In this document: piece by piece, positions 24,601 to 29,644 of the stretch
Layout of the letters: the number at the start of each line of letters is the position of its first letter
How positions within the stretch are numbered: the first letter of the stretch is position 1
Assembly: GCA_037893225.1 (NCBI GenBank)
Contig: JAZGUH010000547.1
Span: 528,501-592,500 of the forward strand
From: Hippasteria phrygiana
Lineage: Eukaryota > Echinodermata > Asteroidea > Valvatida > Goniasteridae
Length of the DNA stretch: 64,000 nucleotides
Reading direction: 5' to 3'
Made by a program: the position numbers and the translations under genes
The notes under the pieces: model-generated
The model's database searches: none
What the model was told of the DNA's origin: nothing
Seen by the model: the letters and a program-made list of their open reading frames with translations, nothing else

Positions 24601-24976
24601 GTAATTTTTTTCGAGAATTTCATCTTTTTATCAAAATTCAGGATCAGGATTTTATCAAAAACCAGAATCACAAAAGTTGGTTACCTTCCAAAAAATACGT
24701 CCTCCCAAATATTTTCAGTCCAGAAGGAAAGTCTAAAACCAACGTCATGAAATAATGTTAGCTATTGAAAATAACTTAAGGTTACCACAAAGACAGCAAG
24801 TGCAAAACAGAAAATGATGAAAAATATACCTGATCATCCAGGAGTACTTCGGAGCGATGTGATACAGCTTTAACTCTAGCCAAGGCAATGCCACTCTTGA
24901 CTGGTCTTGGCTTGCCGGCAAATGACTTCTCTCGCTTCCTGTTACATCGGACGTCTGTTAAACTTAAAGTCGTCAT
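614..24976 (-). CDS. HEATR4: HEAT repeat-containing protein 4 (HEATR4-like), 24 coding exons
   Basis: Minus-strand gene; I assembled it from exons whose splice phases all agree, giving about 1019 residues, close to vertebrate HEATR4. Exons in order of translation: 24830-24976, 23932-24078, 23655-23819, 22131-22428, 21394-21452, 20122-20299, 18863-18926, 17456-17553, 16189-16352, 11750-11878, 10349-10534, 9508-9704, 8847-8917, 8315-8373, 8087-8143, 7613-7669, 7020-7202, 5618-5797, 4448-4577, 4135-4217, 3691-3764, 3419-3470, 1601-1779, 614-716. Residues 50-153 are rich in heptad-like Leu/Glu/Lys (coiled coil), 154-350 are low complexity and acidic (EEEDDSD), and about 635-1005 are HEAT repeats with motifs such as VRYEAAKSLISLG, HRVAAARLLVLIG, HRAHAVIAVGVLG and AREAAKSLRIL. 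The start is the first ATG of the first exon; 5' UTR exons were not found. The donor of 11750 is weak (a stronger GTAAGT lies 7 bp on but breaks phase), and the acceptor at 22428 is AAG. The function of HEATR4 is poorly known; it is typical of ciliated and testis tissue. The coiled-coil part could be a separate gene, although phase continuity argues against it. Confidence 0.82.
781..1127. other. Intron 23 of the HEATR4-like gene, no feature seen
   Basis: Unique-looking AT-rich intron sequence between the last two exons. I see no open frame, repeat or RNA gene in it. Confidence 0.5.
1128..1372 (-). repeat. Interspersed element with an internal stem-loop (copy 1)
   Basis: Matches 18603-18858 and 49285-49478 on the opposite strand. 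It holds the end CAAGGCTAAAAGCCACTCGAG, a stem-loop built from GTGGTAGGGTTGGC and GCCAACCCTACCAC (about 1195-1232) and the conserved CTGGGCCCAG. The fixed end and the poly-A/T flank suggest a SINE-like retroposon, but a pol III promoter was not recognised in this copy. Confidence 0.7.
1855..2395 (-). mobile_element. MITE with GTGGAACGCCGCTAT-type termini (copy 1)
   Basis: The outer parts (1866-1930 and 2318-2395) carry GAACATCATGGGATCC and GGAGCCAAAGATGATGTTTGGTATA. These are inverted matches to the interior of the element at 2739-3283. The centre around 2145-2317 has a short open frame, but it does not fit the phases of the flanking HEATR4 exons. Confidence 0.6.
2420..2645 (+). mobile_element. 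tRNA-derived SINE, degenerate
   Basis: The segment contains a B-box-like GGGTTTGAGTCC near 2471, followed by CCTTGAGCAAGACACTTTTT and CAACCAGGAGTAAGTGGGTA. This body layout (a motif beginning CCTTGAGCAAGACAC after a tRNA head) is typical of animal tRNA-derived SINEs. The A box is weak. Confidence 0.5.
2739..3283. mobile_element. MITE with termini ACAGTGGAACGCCGCTAT, expanded inner repeat
   Basis: The left end (2739) and right end (TATAGCGGCGTTCCACTGT, ending 3281) are inverted repeats. The left arm has grown into a 15-bp tandem array of CCGAACGCCGCTATA from about 2744 to 2920. It shares GGATCC and CATCTTTGGCTCCCAAA with the copy at 1855-2395. Confidence 0.8.
4628..4837. mobile_element. TTAA-site MITE family T1 (copy a)
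   Basis: Bounded by TTAA with inverted ends TTAACCCCTTG and CAAGGGGTTAA. The interior has two copies of TTGTGCAGCCAAGC and the motif GGATTGAAAATGCAG shared by other T1 copies. The TTAA target duplication is the habit of piggyBac and Kolobok-type transposases. Confidence 0.85.
4834..5271. mobile_element. TTAA-site MITE family T2 (copy a)
   Basis: Begins TTAAAGGTAGTATACATCAT and ends ATCATGTGTACTACCTTTAA, inside TTAA duplications. The interior carries TCCTGTGAAATCATGGCACC, CTGTCGTTTTCAAG and CCAACGATTGCCGGCC. It shares its left TTAA with the right TTAA of the T1 element before it. No coding capacity is seen. Confidence 0.88.
5860..6375. other. HEATR4 intron with poly-C tracts and weak exon-duplication traces
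   Basis: There are C homopolymers at about 6087 and 6345. Around 5930-6055 the text TTACCTTAGTTAATAGCC and TTACCTTCTTAGCTAG resembles the donor end of the exon at 7020, so the local duplication may reach this far. Nothing else was recognised. Confidence 0.4.
6376..6578 (-). pseudogene. Decayed duplicate of the HEAT exon at 7020-7202
   Basis: This intronic stretch matches the exon at 7020-7202 and its flank. It shares TGTATATTCCTGGAGTT, GTGTCTTGA and ATGCTTGACGATGACTT with only scattered changes. It carries an internal 10-bp duplication (AAGTCTGATC) and deletions that break the frame. At 6551-6578 the exon end plus donor (TTTTACCTTGTTATCTAG) is repeated again, so at least two tandem remnants are present. 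No usable splice sites or open frame remain. Confidence 0.7.
6579..6966. mobile_element. MITE with AGAGCTGCCAAC termini
   Basis: The ends AGAGCTGCCAAC (6580) and GTTGGCAGCTCT (ending 6965) are inverted repeats, and the sub-terminal CATTTCAGTATTCAGAAA and TTTCTGTATGAAATACGGA are also inverted. The element sits between a decayed exon duplicate and the functional exon at 7020-7202. No clear target duplication was found. Confidence 0.75.
7325..7400. repeat. (AATCA)n microsatellite
   Basis: Fifteen or so near-perfect copies of the 5-bp unit AATCA in an intron of the HEATR4-like gene. Confidence 0.97.
7838..7935 (+). mobile_element. tRNA-derived SINE family S1, partial, plus orientation
   Basis: Contains GGAGGTCGCAGGTTCGAATCC (the B box) followed by the family tail TTTTCTTTGTTCACGTTGAAA. 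The A box is degraded. It is inverted relative to the S1 copy at 8505-8632. Confidence 0.75.
8505..8632 (-). mobile_element. tRNA-derived SINE family S1
   Basis: On the minus strand it reads as a tRNA-like head, with an acceptor-like GGCAATA, a D arm TCAGTTGGTAGAGC, an anticodon-like arm around CCGGTACGGTATTCCGG, the B box GGTTCGAATCC and a 3' CTGCCA. The tail GTTTCTTTGTTCACTTTGAAAA follows. The same unit recurs many times in the window, which fits a SINE and not a single-copy tRNA gene. Confidence 0.88.
9028..9112. repeat. G-rich low-complexity tract
   Basis: About 85 bp almost entirely of G with interspersed TGA/TGG, downstream on the plus strand of the exon at 8847-8917. It has strong G-quadruplex potential by base content. 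Confidence 0.9.
9850..10120 (+). mobile_element. tRNA-derived SINE family D
   Basis: Has a B box CTGGTTCGAATCCCGCC and then a body with GGTTTTCAGTCCCTGCCTG and TTTTCCTCCCA, shared with 12893-13150. The A box is GATGGTTGGTTAACGA. Confidence 0.75.
10636..10929. mobile_element. TTAA-site MITE family T1 (copy b)
   Basis: Flanked by TTAA with ends TTAACCTCTTGAATAC and CAAGGGGTTAA. It carries GGCCATAGCCACGGTTTGAA, GACCACCTGG and AGTGCGATGAACAGGACCAC, shared with the copies at 17609 and 44136. A poly-G run occurs at about 10791-10807. Confidence 0.85.
11965..12150. mobile_element. TTAA-site MITE family T2, truncated (copy b)
   Basis: Begins AAAGGTAGTGTACACGATTGG and matches the left part of the T2 elements up to the TTCCAACGATT motif, then ends without the right terminus. 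Confidence 0.8.
12893..13150 (+). mobile_element. tRNA-derived SINE family D, nested
   Basis: B box GGGTTCAAATCC at about 12947, then GGTTTTCAGTCCCTGCCTG and GTTTTCCTCCCACTTCTAAA as in the copy at 9850. It ends in an A/T-rich repeat of AATAAATAA, typical of a retroposon tail. It lies inside the hAT-like element. Confidence 0.82.
13168..13290. mobile_element. PIF/Harbinger-like MITE
   Basis: About 50-bp inverted arms starting GGCCCTGTCCGAATTACT and ending in its complement, with a short central loop. It is flanked by TAA on both sides (13165-13167 and 13291-13293), the three-base target of PIF/Harbinger. Confidence 0.85.
13540..13655 (-). mobile_element. tRNA-derived SINE family S1, degraded
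   Basis: The minus strand carries the B-box relative GGTTCAAATCCGGCTCCTG and the family tail CTTTCTTTGTTCACTTTGGAAA, with a shortened A-box side. Confidence 0.75.
14671..14933. mobile_element. TTAA-site MITE family T1 (copy c)
   Basis: TTAA at both ends. The left part holds GGCCATGGCCGCAG, CACCTGGCCGGTTGACATCT and TTGGCTGCACAAGCCCG as in other T1 copies. The right part contains an (ATA)n stretch and ends GAATGGGTTAA. Confidence 0.78.
15007..15147. mobile_element. PIF/Harbinger-like MITE, second type
   Basis: The inverted ends GGTCCTGTTTGTTTC and GAAACAAACAGGCCC enclose a second inverted pair CTCGATCAGTGATC and GATCACTGATCGAG. The flanks are TAA on the left and TGA on the right, so the duplication is imperfect. 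Confidence 0.75.
15150..15927. other. HEATR4 intron, purine/pyrimidine-biased, no gene seen
   Basis: Around 15500-15840 the plus strand is strongly G-rich with several GGGGGAGG-like runs. Short open frames here are products of that bias. No terminal repeats were recognised. Confidence 0.45.
15928..16148. mobile_element. TTAA-site MITE family T3 (copy a)
   Basis: Ends TTAACCCTAACTGCC and GGGGGTTAGGGTTAA inside TTAA. The interior has CTTGGCACCATTACTTTACA and ATGTGCCATAGGTATACTGC, matched at 45070-45286 and by a split copy at 30326/32180. It lies 41 bp from the exon at 16189. Confidence 0.88.
16323..16783. mobile_element. TTAA-site MITE family T2 (copy c), overlapping a coding exon
   Basis: The left end AAAATGTAGTACACACGATT corresponds to the T2 right terminus on the other strand, and the right end GTATACTACATG leads to CTTAA at 16780. 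The body contains TCCAACGATTGTCGGC and GGTGCCATGATTTCACAGGA as in copy a. Positions 16325-16352 are also the first codons of HEATR4 exon 9. Confidence 0.85.
16988..17275. mobile_element. Composite inverted-repeat element carrying a tRNA-like head (family S2, copy 1)
   Basis: Outer flanks are two copies of GTGATGTAAATTCA with GGGTTTTGCCCTTCACC. Inside, the minus strand reads as a type II-like tRNA head, with GAGTGGCAAGACGTC near the A box and GGGTTCGAGTCCCACCCGAG at the B box, next to AGATTATTTGGAGAAA. Confidence 0.78.
17609..18216. mobile_element. TTAA-site MITE family T1 (copy d), split by a hAT-like element
   Basis: The left part (17609-17797) and right part (18079-18216) together match T1 copies b and g in the opposite orientation. 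They include GGGTGCTGGTATGCCAAGA, GTCCTATTCATCGCACTTGG and CAAACCGCAGC. The right end has decayed to TCAA. Removal of the insertion restores one copy of TTACACTC. Confidence 0.82.
17798..18078. mobile_element. hAT-like element with 12-bp minisatellite (copy 2)
   Basis: Ends CAGAGTTGTTAATCGAGTC and GACTCGATTACAACTG, flanked by TTACACTC and TTACACTT. A perfect 12-bp array (CATCACAAGTCA, about ten units) fills 17815-17932. The core CAAAAGCATTCCTTTGTCATT follows, and the right arm has looser GACTTGTGA units. Confidence 0.88.
18362..18390. repeat. Poly-C homopolymer
   Basis: A run of more than 20 C residues after CTCC in a HEATR4 intron. Confidence 0.95.
18603..18858 (+). repeat. Interspersed element with an internal stem-loop (copy 2)
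   Basis: Contains GTGGAAGTTACCCTGCCTGG, the stem pair GGTGGTAGGGTTTGGC and GGCCAACCCTACCACC, and the 3' end AGAGTGGCTTTTAGCCTTG. It ends 5 bp before the HEATR4 exon at 18863-18926. Confidence 0.75.
19454..20118. mobile_element. TTAA-site MITE family T1 (copy e), enlarged
   Basis: The left end TTAACGCATTGAACCCGGTT and right end AAAGAAAGGGTTAA lie in TTAA. The motifs GCCTGACTGCACAAG and TTGGCTGCACAAACC match T1. The middle (about 19640-20090) is longer than in other copies and of unknown origin. The right TTAA overlaps the donor region of HEATR4 exon 20122-20299. Confidence 0.65.
20330..20745 (+). mobile_element. tRNA-derived SINE, full length
   Basis: A box near GGTTGGTGAAGT, B box AAGGTTCGATTCTCAGC, and a body of about 300 bp ending CTCGAGTGGCCTTCTGGCCT with an A-rich tail. 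The 3' end resembles that of the stem-loop elements at 1128, 18603 and 49285, so these may share a SINE/LINE tail. Confidence 0.7.
20745..21095. repeat. Degenerate tandem repeat rich in CCTCCAAAATCCTC
   Basis: Loosely repeated units of about 55-75 bp containing AACCTCAATCCTCCAAAATC and CCCTAGTAACC. Short open frames on both strands come from the repeat. Confidence 0.75.
21672..21800. mobile_element. 129-bp perfect foldback MITE
   Basis: Two identical 62-bp inverted arms (starting GCCTTTTAGAGGTATGGCGG) surround a 5-base loop ATGGC at 21734-21738. It is flanked by TA on both sides (21670-21671, 21801-21802), the target of Tc1/mariner-type enzymes. The arms show no mismatch. Confidence 0.92.
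21837..22062. mobile_element. hAT-like element with 13-bp minisatellite (copy 3)
   Basis: Flanked by exact GAAACAAA (21829-21836, 22063-22070). The core CAAAGGCATTCCCCTGTCATT matches copies 1 and 2. The right arm contains a GACTTGTGAAGGG tandem array before GACTACAACTCTG, and the left arm is degraded. Confidence 0.82.
22452..22735 (-). mobile_element. tRNA-derived SINE family S1, long form
   Basis: The tRNA-like head with tail lies at 22452-22552. It is joined to a body containing TTCGGGTGGGCGCTAGTCAG, GCCGTATAGCCAGGGATC and GCGACATTGTGGGGATCA, also seen at 38331-38480. Its tail end lies about 25 bp upstream of the HEATR4 acceptor at 22429, so the SINE tail may supply part of that acceptor region. 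Confidence 0.83.
22736..23600. other. HEATR4 intron 3, AT-rich, nothing recognised
   Basis: No terminal repeats, tRNA-like motifs or conserved open frame were seen. There is a poly-T run at 23571-23584. Confidence 0.5.
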
Positions 24977-26917
24977 TCTTCGTCTCCTGAATCTATGGAT
25001 AAATTTTTCAGAAACCACAACCTAAGCTTCCATCAGACCGACATAGGGGAGATCAAAAGAGAAAAAAGCACCCGGACTTAGAAATAACTCAAGAGCATGA
25101 GAGATTAACACATGGAATTAACATGTACCAGATTGATGTACAAGTTGGTGTAATCATGGAGGAAGGAATATTCCTTCCTCCATGGTGTAATAAAGCTTTA
25201 GAAGGTGGCCTGAAAAAGTCATGTTTATTTTAACATAAATTAGGAATGGAAAACACCATTAATTAACGAAAACAATATGCCAAGTTAAGAAATAATATTT
25301 GTACAGAGCTGCAAATTGCAACTATTTGCAAGTGATGAGGCGCGGCATCAGTTTGTCTGTTTTTCAACTGGCTGAGCAGAGAGGGCCTGATGAGCTACGC
25401 GCGCTGTCAACAAAGGCATTTGTGTAAACAGGATAAGTAACTTGTTTACTTTTGGCCAACCAGTGCAGTTAAAATAAGCTTACAGTACACTACCATGTTC
25501 AGAAGAAAACATGCATACGAATTTTAACATTTATCCACAATTTTAATCGCCTTTACCGATGTTTTTCCTTCTTTTTTTTAAGCCAATGATCATGAATATA
25601 CCGCAAACTCCCCAACTCTGTCTCCATCGAAACCCCAAGCAATCAATTGACTAAACATCCCCGGGGTCTTAATATTTTCGTATCTTAAATGACTGAACAT
25701 TTAACGAGGTTGAAAGTAAGTCTTGTGCCCAGACTATAGATATCCCACTTTCCACGTGTAAGCGTACATTATTGATAGTAGAACCCCTCTATCCCTCTTT
25801 CCACTTTTACTGCAGCTCGCCTGTGAGTTAATTTTAGAAGTGGACTAAAAATCCAGTAACATCTGGCTTTATAAACAGTATTTCCCTTTAAACTTATTTT
25901 AGTATGAAAGATAAGGAAAACCTTATTTCAAATATAACTTTTAATGAAAGGTTTGGCCTATTCGATCAATTGTTTTTTATACTAAAATTGACGTTCACTC
26001 GATTTGTTATTTAGCACACAGTGTTTACGTACGCATTACAATTGTACTTTGAAAACGTACGAACGTTGAACGTAAGTTAAAACACTAGCAGTTAGGTGAT
26101 GTAGATCGTGGCAGTTTGTGGGCATGTAGGTTTCTCGTCATACTAGATCTGAATTGAAAAATACTTGGTGGGGTTAACTTGGGCATGCTAGGACTTAGGA
26201 GAGAACAAACCAACCGCGTGTAGGTTATTTTGGTTAACTTTAGCCAGGATCAGACACTGTTAATGAAAAATCACTGAAAATCCCGGCACAAGCAATTGAA
26301 TAAACCTTTTCGACATTCTCAATGCATTGTGGGTTTGGAGGCCAAACAAACCATGTAATTTATACACAAACCTAAGGCACTGTGAACCAGTCCAAATATT
26401 AATTGATTTTATGCTAAATATCTGTCATGAGTTGAGCGATACCCTTTTCACATATCTTTGCATGAAACATAAGGAAAATAATAACCAGAAAAATCTATTT
26501 TAAATGGCAATAAAAATAAAGGAAATAATTGGGGAATCCCTCTCACTCTCAGGGTACCAGTTACTGATGAATGCAAAAATCTGGAATTAGAACAGCTGGT
26601 AATGTCACATTATTAGCCAATCAGAAGAGGATTTTTGCAAGCATGACAACGAACATGTGACCAATGCGACCAATCACGTCCGTTCTAATGTGCTTGCTCT
26701 TCTAATGCCAGTTAATGCTGATGCAGTTCCCATGATGCTTTGAGAATGTCACATTCGGACACCAGGATGGGAACTTCGCTTGAACTTTGTACAGAGATCA
26801 ATGGGTTGCTATGCAGCGCGGAGGGGAAAACATGCACACGCGGCGTATATAAATTAATAGACGAAGGGAAAGATGTGACGTCATGCTGACCGCGAGAATG
26901 ACAAGTGGCACAGTATA
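24977..26917. other. Intergenic region between HEATR4 (minus) and RPS15A (plus)
   Basis: Divergent intergenic DNA that should hold the HEATR4 promoter; no TATA box or clear 5' exon could be assigned. It holds the 30-bp palindromic insertion at 25155. At 26330-26420 there is a segment (CCATGTAATTTATACACA and GAACCAGTCCAAATATT) repeated at 42880-42960. Confidence 0.5.
25148..25191. mobile_element. 30-bp perfect palindrome insertion with 7-bp target duplication (P1)
   Basis: GTGTAAT (25148-25154) and GTGTAAT (25185-25191) flank a perfect 30-bp palindrome. It begins CATGGAGGAAGGA and ends in its complement. Confidence 0.85.
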
Positions 26918-26923
26918 GTACAA

Positions 26924-28238
26924 CAGGGCTTGAAATGAACGACGGCCACGACGGCCAGTGCCGTCGTTGCCTTCTTACTGGCCGCGGTGCCCCACACAAA
27001 ATCTCCGTCTTCACAGCCAGTTTTGCCTTGCCCCAAATTTACCTTGGCCGTCGAGCCCTTTTTGCAAAAACACCGCCACTACAAGTACAATCCTTCATAT
27101 CATTTGTTTTTTCGATGTCATGCCAGCCCTTCATAAAATCTCGCTGCACAACACGTTGACGATCGCGCGTACAGAATCACAGTTCATGCACGTCGCACAC
27201 AAACTATTAATCTGGTCCAGTTTCGAAGTGTGCCGATACTTCAAGCATCAACACCCCCACCGCAAGATTAAATGTGTGTATTCGTACGTACACACAAAGC
27301 AGCAGGAGTATGTACATGTACGGCAACGTTTACGTGAAGTCAACTGACTTTCTTTTTCTCAGTACTTGCACGTGCGCGCCTCACAATACGCATCGATGTT
27401 CGTGTACGAGGAAACGCGCCCTGTAGGCGGTGCTATGAAGCACGCCTTCGGCGCGCTACATACATACAGTAACTTCATGAACTTTGGTCACAACATGCGG
27501 TGTTCCGATTGTCAAAAGTTTCGATGAATAATTAGGCCCAAAAAATCGATAGAGAAAGAAGATTTCTGCACGTTAATTCACAGAACTTGATCTATTTTAT
27601 CTGTGTATGCATTTTCCGTGTTCATGAATTTATTTTGAGGTTGTACCGCTTGTACGCCGCAGCGTGTTTCCCCGACATTTCCTGCCGCAACACGAGGTTT
27701 ATCGCCCGCCACACAAAGTGCATCACGCACGCATTACCACCGTACGATAAACCATGGAGAAATTTATTTCTCCATGGATAAACGGACAGTGTTGGCCAGT
27801 TTCCCATCGTGGTTAGCGTTATGGTTATAAATTAGCGTTGTGCATAGTGATGTGTACGACCTAAATTCTCCATGATTTTTAAGAATTATCGACCGTAAAT
27901 ATTTTTGACATTAATTAGGGCAAGTTTGGATAATTTTTTTTGCAATTTTTTGTTATAGCTTTCGTAGCGTAAACGGAAATAGTTTAGGCTGGAATTCACA
28001 TATAATTGAATACCCATGTGATCGGAAGCAGTATGTTTTTGGCCTCATAGTCTTACTCTTACTCTTAGTTAAATACGTTTTGAACGGAAAAACATCAACA
28101 GTGCCGCGCCCTCCGTGCCCTTTCTGCAGATATAATTTGGCCTTGGTGCCCTACTTACTGGCCTTGGTGCCCTCCATAATTTTGCTTTATCCAAGGCCAA
28201 AGTGGCCTTGCCCTAAAAATTACCAAATTCAAGGCCTG
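26924..28238. mobile_element. 1.3-kb non-autonomous DNA transposon (copy 1)
   Basis: Starts CAGGGCTTGAAATGAAC and ends AAATTCAAGGCCTG, inverted termini, flanked by GTACAA on both sides (26918-26923, 28239-28244). Copy 2 at 33294-34544 is collinear over its full length. Open frames such as 26958-27347 have no recognisable domain, so the element is not coding. The CAG start suggests hAT, although 6-bp duplications are atypical. It contains the palindromic insertion at 27753. Confidence 0.9.
27746..27783. mobile_element. 24-bp palindrome insertion with 7-bp target duplication (P2)
   Basis: GATAAAC (27746-27752) and GATAAAC (27777-27783) flank CATGGAGAAAT, TT and ATTTCTCCATG. The paralogous transposon copy has a single GATAAAC at 34126-34132 with no insert, which proves an insertion here. 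Confidence 0.92.
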
Positions 28239-28261
28239 GTACAACCATTCCTCCATGGTGC

Positions 28262-28740
28262 AACAAACATGACAAACAATGTTAGAAAATGAATAAAGGA
28301 AATGAAATGATATGGCAAATACCGTGCATATCCCTATCAATTTTAAGTATTTAAAATACACTGATTACTGAATAGTCTGTGACCTTTATAGCTCAATTTC
28401 TGGTTAAATTTGTAATTTGTTTGTTTGTTTATAGCTTAAGACTTTTGTTTGACCCAGCCCCCTTGTTAATTTTATGGCAGTGGTTATTTTGCCATGAACT
28501 GGCATCAACTTATTTAAGCTACTTCACCAGGCACGGCACTGAACATGCGCAGTGAGTGTTTTGGGGAACTTCAGTTTTTACCATAACGTATTTAGTCTTG
28601 TTGTGTGACTTCATTGTCGTTCTGACATCCTATTCACGAGATGTGAATCAGACCAAATGCAATTCTATTTTCCTTAAAAAATACTTTAGAGCCATGAATG
28701 AGAAAACAAATTTATCTGCAATTAAATCAGGATTTGATTT
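28262..28740. other. Intergenic DNA upstream of RPS15A, nothing recognised
   Basis: Contains a short open frame (28556-28807) with a hydrophobic start but no family signature. It may include the RPS15A first exon or promoter, which could not be placed. Confidence 0.4.
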
Positions 28741-29225
28741 AAATGTAGTGTACACGATTGGTAATCCTCTAATTTCTATTTTACTAAATTATTACGAAAT
28801 ACCTTAGACTGTAAGACTGTAAGGTAATAGTAGTCTCAATCATCCTGTGAGATAATGGCACCAGGTGTGCTGTCATTGTCAAGAAAAGTGTAAATTTATA
28901 TCGTTTTCCAACGATTTCCAGCTGGAAATCGTTAGAAAACTGCCCTGTAGCCTTTAGTCAAGACGCGCGTGGCTACCCGGACAAGTGGCGCGCCCCGGAC
29001 ATGTTGGCATTCTGGGTGCGTCAGGTATCCAGGTAGCCACGCGCGCCTTGTCTAAAGGCTATCATCCGCCCGACGGTTGAAAATGAGCACCGTTTTATTT
29101 TGCTATCCAACAACGCAAAACTTTGAACGGGTCAGTGGAACAATATTTCCTATAAAATACTAAGCCCCAAATCCGCCCATTTCTGAAAATTGCACAATGA
29201 CCAATCACGTACACTGCCTCTAAAA
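28741..29225. mobile_element. TTAA-site MITE family T2 (copy d) with internal foldback
   Basis: The left end ATGTAGTGTACACGATTGG and right end CCAATCACGTACACTGCC are T2 termini. A nested foldback (TAGCCTTTAGTCAAGACGCG to GCCTTGTCTAAAGGCTA, about 28951-29061) occupies the centre, as in copy e. The TTAA flanks have decayed. Confidence 0.82.
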
Positions 29226-29274
29226 CGGGACAAAAAAGCAATTCATACTTCTTTGGAAAAAAATATGAAAAAAA

Positions 29275-29375
29275 TACACACCAGCGCTGGAGATCGAACC
29301 CGTACAGGGTAGTGCTGTCGCTTACGAGTCACCAGCGTTAACCACTCCACCACGTGCCAACTCGGCAGGTAGAGC
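29275..29375 (-). mobile_element. tRNA-like SINE fragment
   Basis: The minus strand reads GGCACGTGGTGGAGTGGTTA near the A box and GGTTCGATCTCCAGCGCTGG at the B box. The body on either side is not recognised. It could instead be a diverged tRNA gene, but the acceptor ends do not pair well. Confidence 0.6.
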
Positions 29376-29644
29376 AGTTTATTGTTATAATATGAAGTTG
29401 AGCTCGCCAAGAAACTGACTGCAGATGCTCAGCGAATTTAATGGCTGAATAGCGATAAAAAGGCAAGACCGGTTCACGGCAAAATAAACCCGTAATGTTA
29501 TTTGTTCCAGCTACCCAACCCCATCTGCGTGTTTATATAAGCCTAGTCTAGGAGAAGTAGCTGATGGGAAGGTTTGAGGGAATCTTTTTTGAAAAAACAA
29601 ATCAAATCAAACTGTTTTCTGTTTGGGTTTTCAGCCAAGCCAAG

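Noticed and set aside
26958..27347. 129-codon open frame upstream of RPS15A
   Set aside because: It lies in a 1.3-kb repeated transposon, is broken in the second copy (33328-33591) and shows no domain.
28239..28264. Sixth tiny insertion, CATTCCTCCATG between GTACAAC and GTGCAAC
   Set aside because: The 7-bp flanks differ at one base and overlap the target duplication of the 1.3-kb transposon, so it could be chance.
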